Below, piece by piece: positions 15,455 through 15,768 of a stretch of 15,768 nt of DNA (the first letter of the stretch is position 1; every line of letters starts with the position of its first letter). The DNA comes from Caldifarciminota bacterium UBA6260 (GTDB taxonomy: Bacteria > Hydrothermota > 32-111), in the NCBI GenBank assembly GCA_002441125.1, contig DJVI01000013.1, forward strand, positions 1 through 15,768. The letters run 5' to 3'. A model generated the notes under the pieces. It worked only from the letters and a program-made list of their open reading frames with translations. It did not search any database and was not told the origin of the DNA. A program made the position numbers and the translations under genes.

Positions 15455-15538
15455 GCCATGCGCCGTGGGCTGTGGGCGAAAGTAGTTAAGAGTTTATAGT
15501 TGATAGTTAATAGTTAATAGTTAATAGTTGATAGTTGA
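15455..15538 (+). repeat. Heptanucleotide repeat array, 12 units
   Basis: Read in steps of seven from 15455 the sequence is gccatgc, gccgtgg, gctgtgg, gcgaaag, tagttaa, gagttta, tagttga, tagttaa three times, tagttga twice. The first three or four units are GC-rich and the rest are AT-rich TAGTTRA units. The core sequence ATAGTT recurs six times at a strict period of seven between 15496 and 15536. A 10-base direct repeat (gcgaaagtag) occurs at 15446-15455 and 15476-15485. The array lies between the broken MFS gene and the next promoter. Confidence 0.8.
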
Positions 15539-15598
15539 AGGAAAAACCCATTTTATTGCTTGTAAATGTTTAATTTAAAACTACCAACCAATTAAATA

Positions 15599-15627
15599 TT
15601 GACAGAAAAGAATATATTAAGTAAAAT
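15599..15627 (+). promoter_or_regulatory. Near-consensus promoter for the last gene
   Basis: TTGACA (15599-15604), a 17-base spacer and TAAAAT (15622-15627). Transcription should start near 15634, leaving a leader of about 60 bases before the ATG at 15695. It is the best match to a sigma-70 promoter in the window. The ATG at 15630 reads only three codons before TAA and is not a gene start. Confidence 0.65.
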
Positions 15628-15694
15628 TTATGTTGATATAAATTATTGAATAAAAGTCTGAGCAAAATAGAAATAAACAAAATATGGAGGGAAA

Positions 15695-15768
15695 ATGAAG
15701 AGTTATTTAAATCGAATTTCAATAGTTGTAATATTAAGTATTTTTATAAATGTATTACCTTCCACAAA
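15695..15768 (+). CDS. Secreted protein, N-terminus only (gene runs off the window)
   Basis: ATG 15695 is preceded by GGAGGG at 15686-15691. The 24 full codons in view code basic residues at the start, then a hydrophobic stretch rich in Ile and Val, and then polar residues. This is a typical signal peptide. The mature part lies beyond the window, so no function can be given. The strong promoter upstream suggests a separately expressed gene. Confidence 0.65.
   Translation, partial: MKSYLNRISIVVILSIFINVLPST

Noticed and set aside
15455..15538. CRISPR array
   Set aside because: The repeat unit is seven bases with no spacers, and no cas gene is present.

Overview
This window is AT-rich bacterial chromosome with very little intergenic space. 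A 180-residue secreted protein (667-1209) carries a C-terminal Por-type (T9SS type A) sorting domain, which points to the FCB group or a neighbouring candidate phylum such as WOR-3/Cloacimonadota-like bacteria. I cannot settle the phylum without a protein search. The housekeeping proteins diverge in sequence but keep their catalytic motifs.

The left end (1-2544) is an accessory, surface-related region. It starts inside an adhesin-like repeat protein (3-653). The small sorting-domain protein follows, and then a decayed gene (1319-2544) for a secreted or outer-membrane protein with an HEFGH zinc-protease-like motif. That gene has one apparent frameshift in an A run and four in-frame stops. A creatininase-family metallohydrolase (2559-3293, minus strand) converges on this pseudogene. 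It diverges from everything to its right across a 58-bp double promoter.

From 3352 to 15269 every gene is on the plus strand and tightly packed: rmuC, an MCE/MlaD-type lipoprotein, a DMT/EamA-like transporter, nadE (with its own promoter), a Crp/Fnr regulator, a DUF1385 (YqhQ-like) membrane protein, prfA, prmC, nadK, recN, an M50-like membrane metalloprotease and priA. From prmC to priA all four junctions are 4-base ATGA overlaps, mostly without a Shine-Dalgarno sequence, which suggests translational coupling. The run joins NAD(P) synthesis (nadE, nadK), translation termination (prfA with its methyltransferase prmC) and DNA repair/replication restart (recN, priA; rmuC at the head). The protease-like gene sits between recN and priA.

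The right end (15270-15768) is again disturbed. It holds an MFS transporter remnant with a UGA at a conserved Trp position, cut off next to an 84-bp array of 12 seven-base units. A near-consensus promoter and the first 24 codons of a new secreted protein follow.

The most noteworthy points are the heptad array abutting the truncated MFS gene, the decay pattern in which every stop is one transition from Trp or Gln, two promoters placed for leaderless mRNAs, the ATGA chain, and the protease-like gene inside the recN-priA operon. I found no tRNA, rRNA, CRISPR array, insertion sequence or convincing rho-independent terminator.
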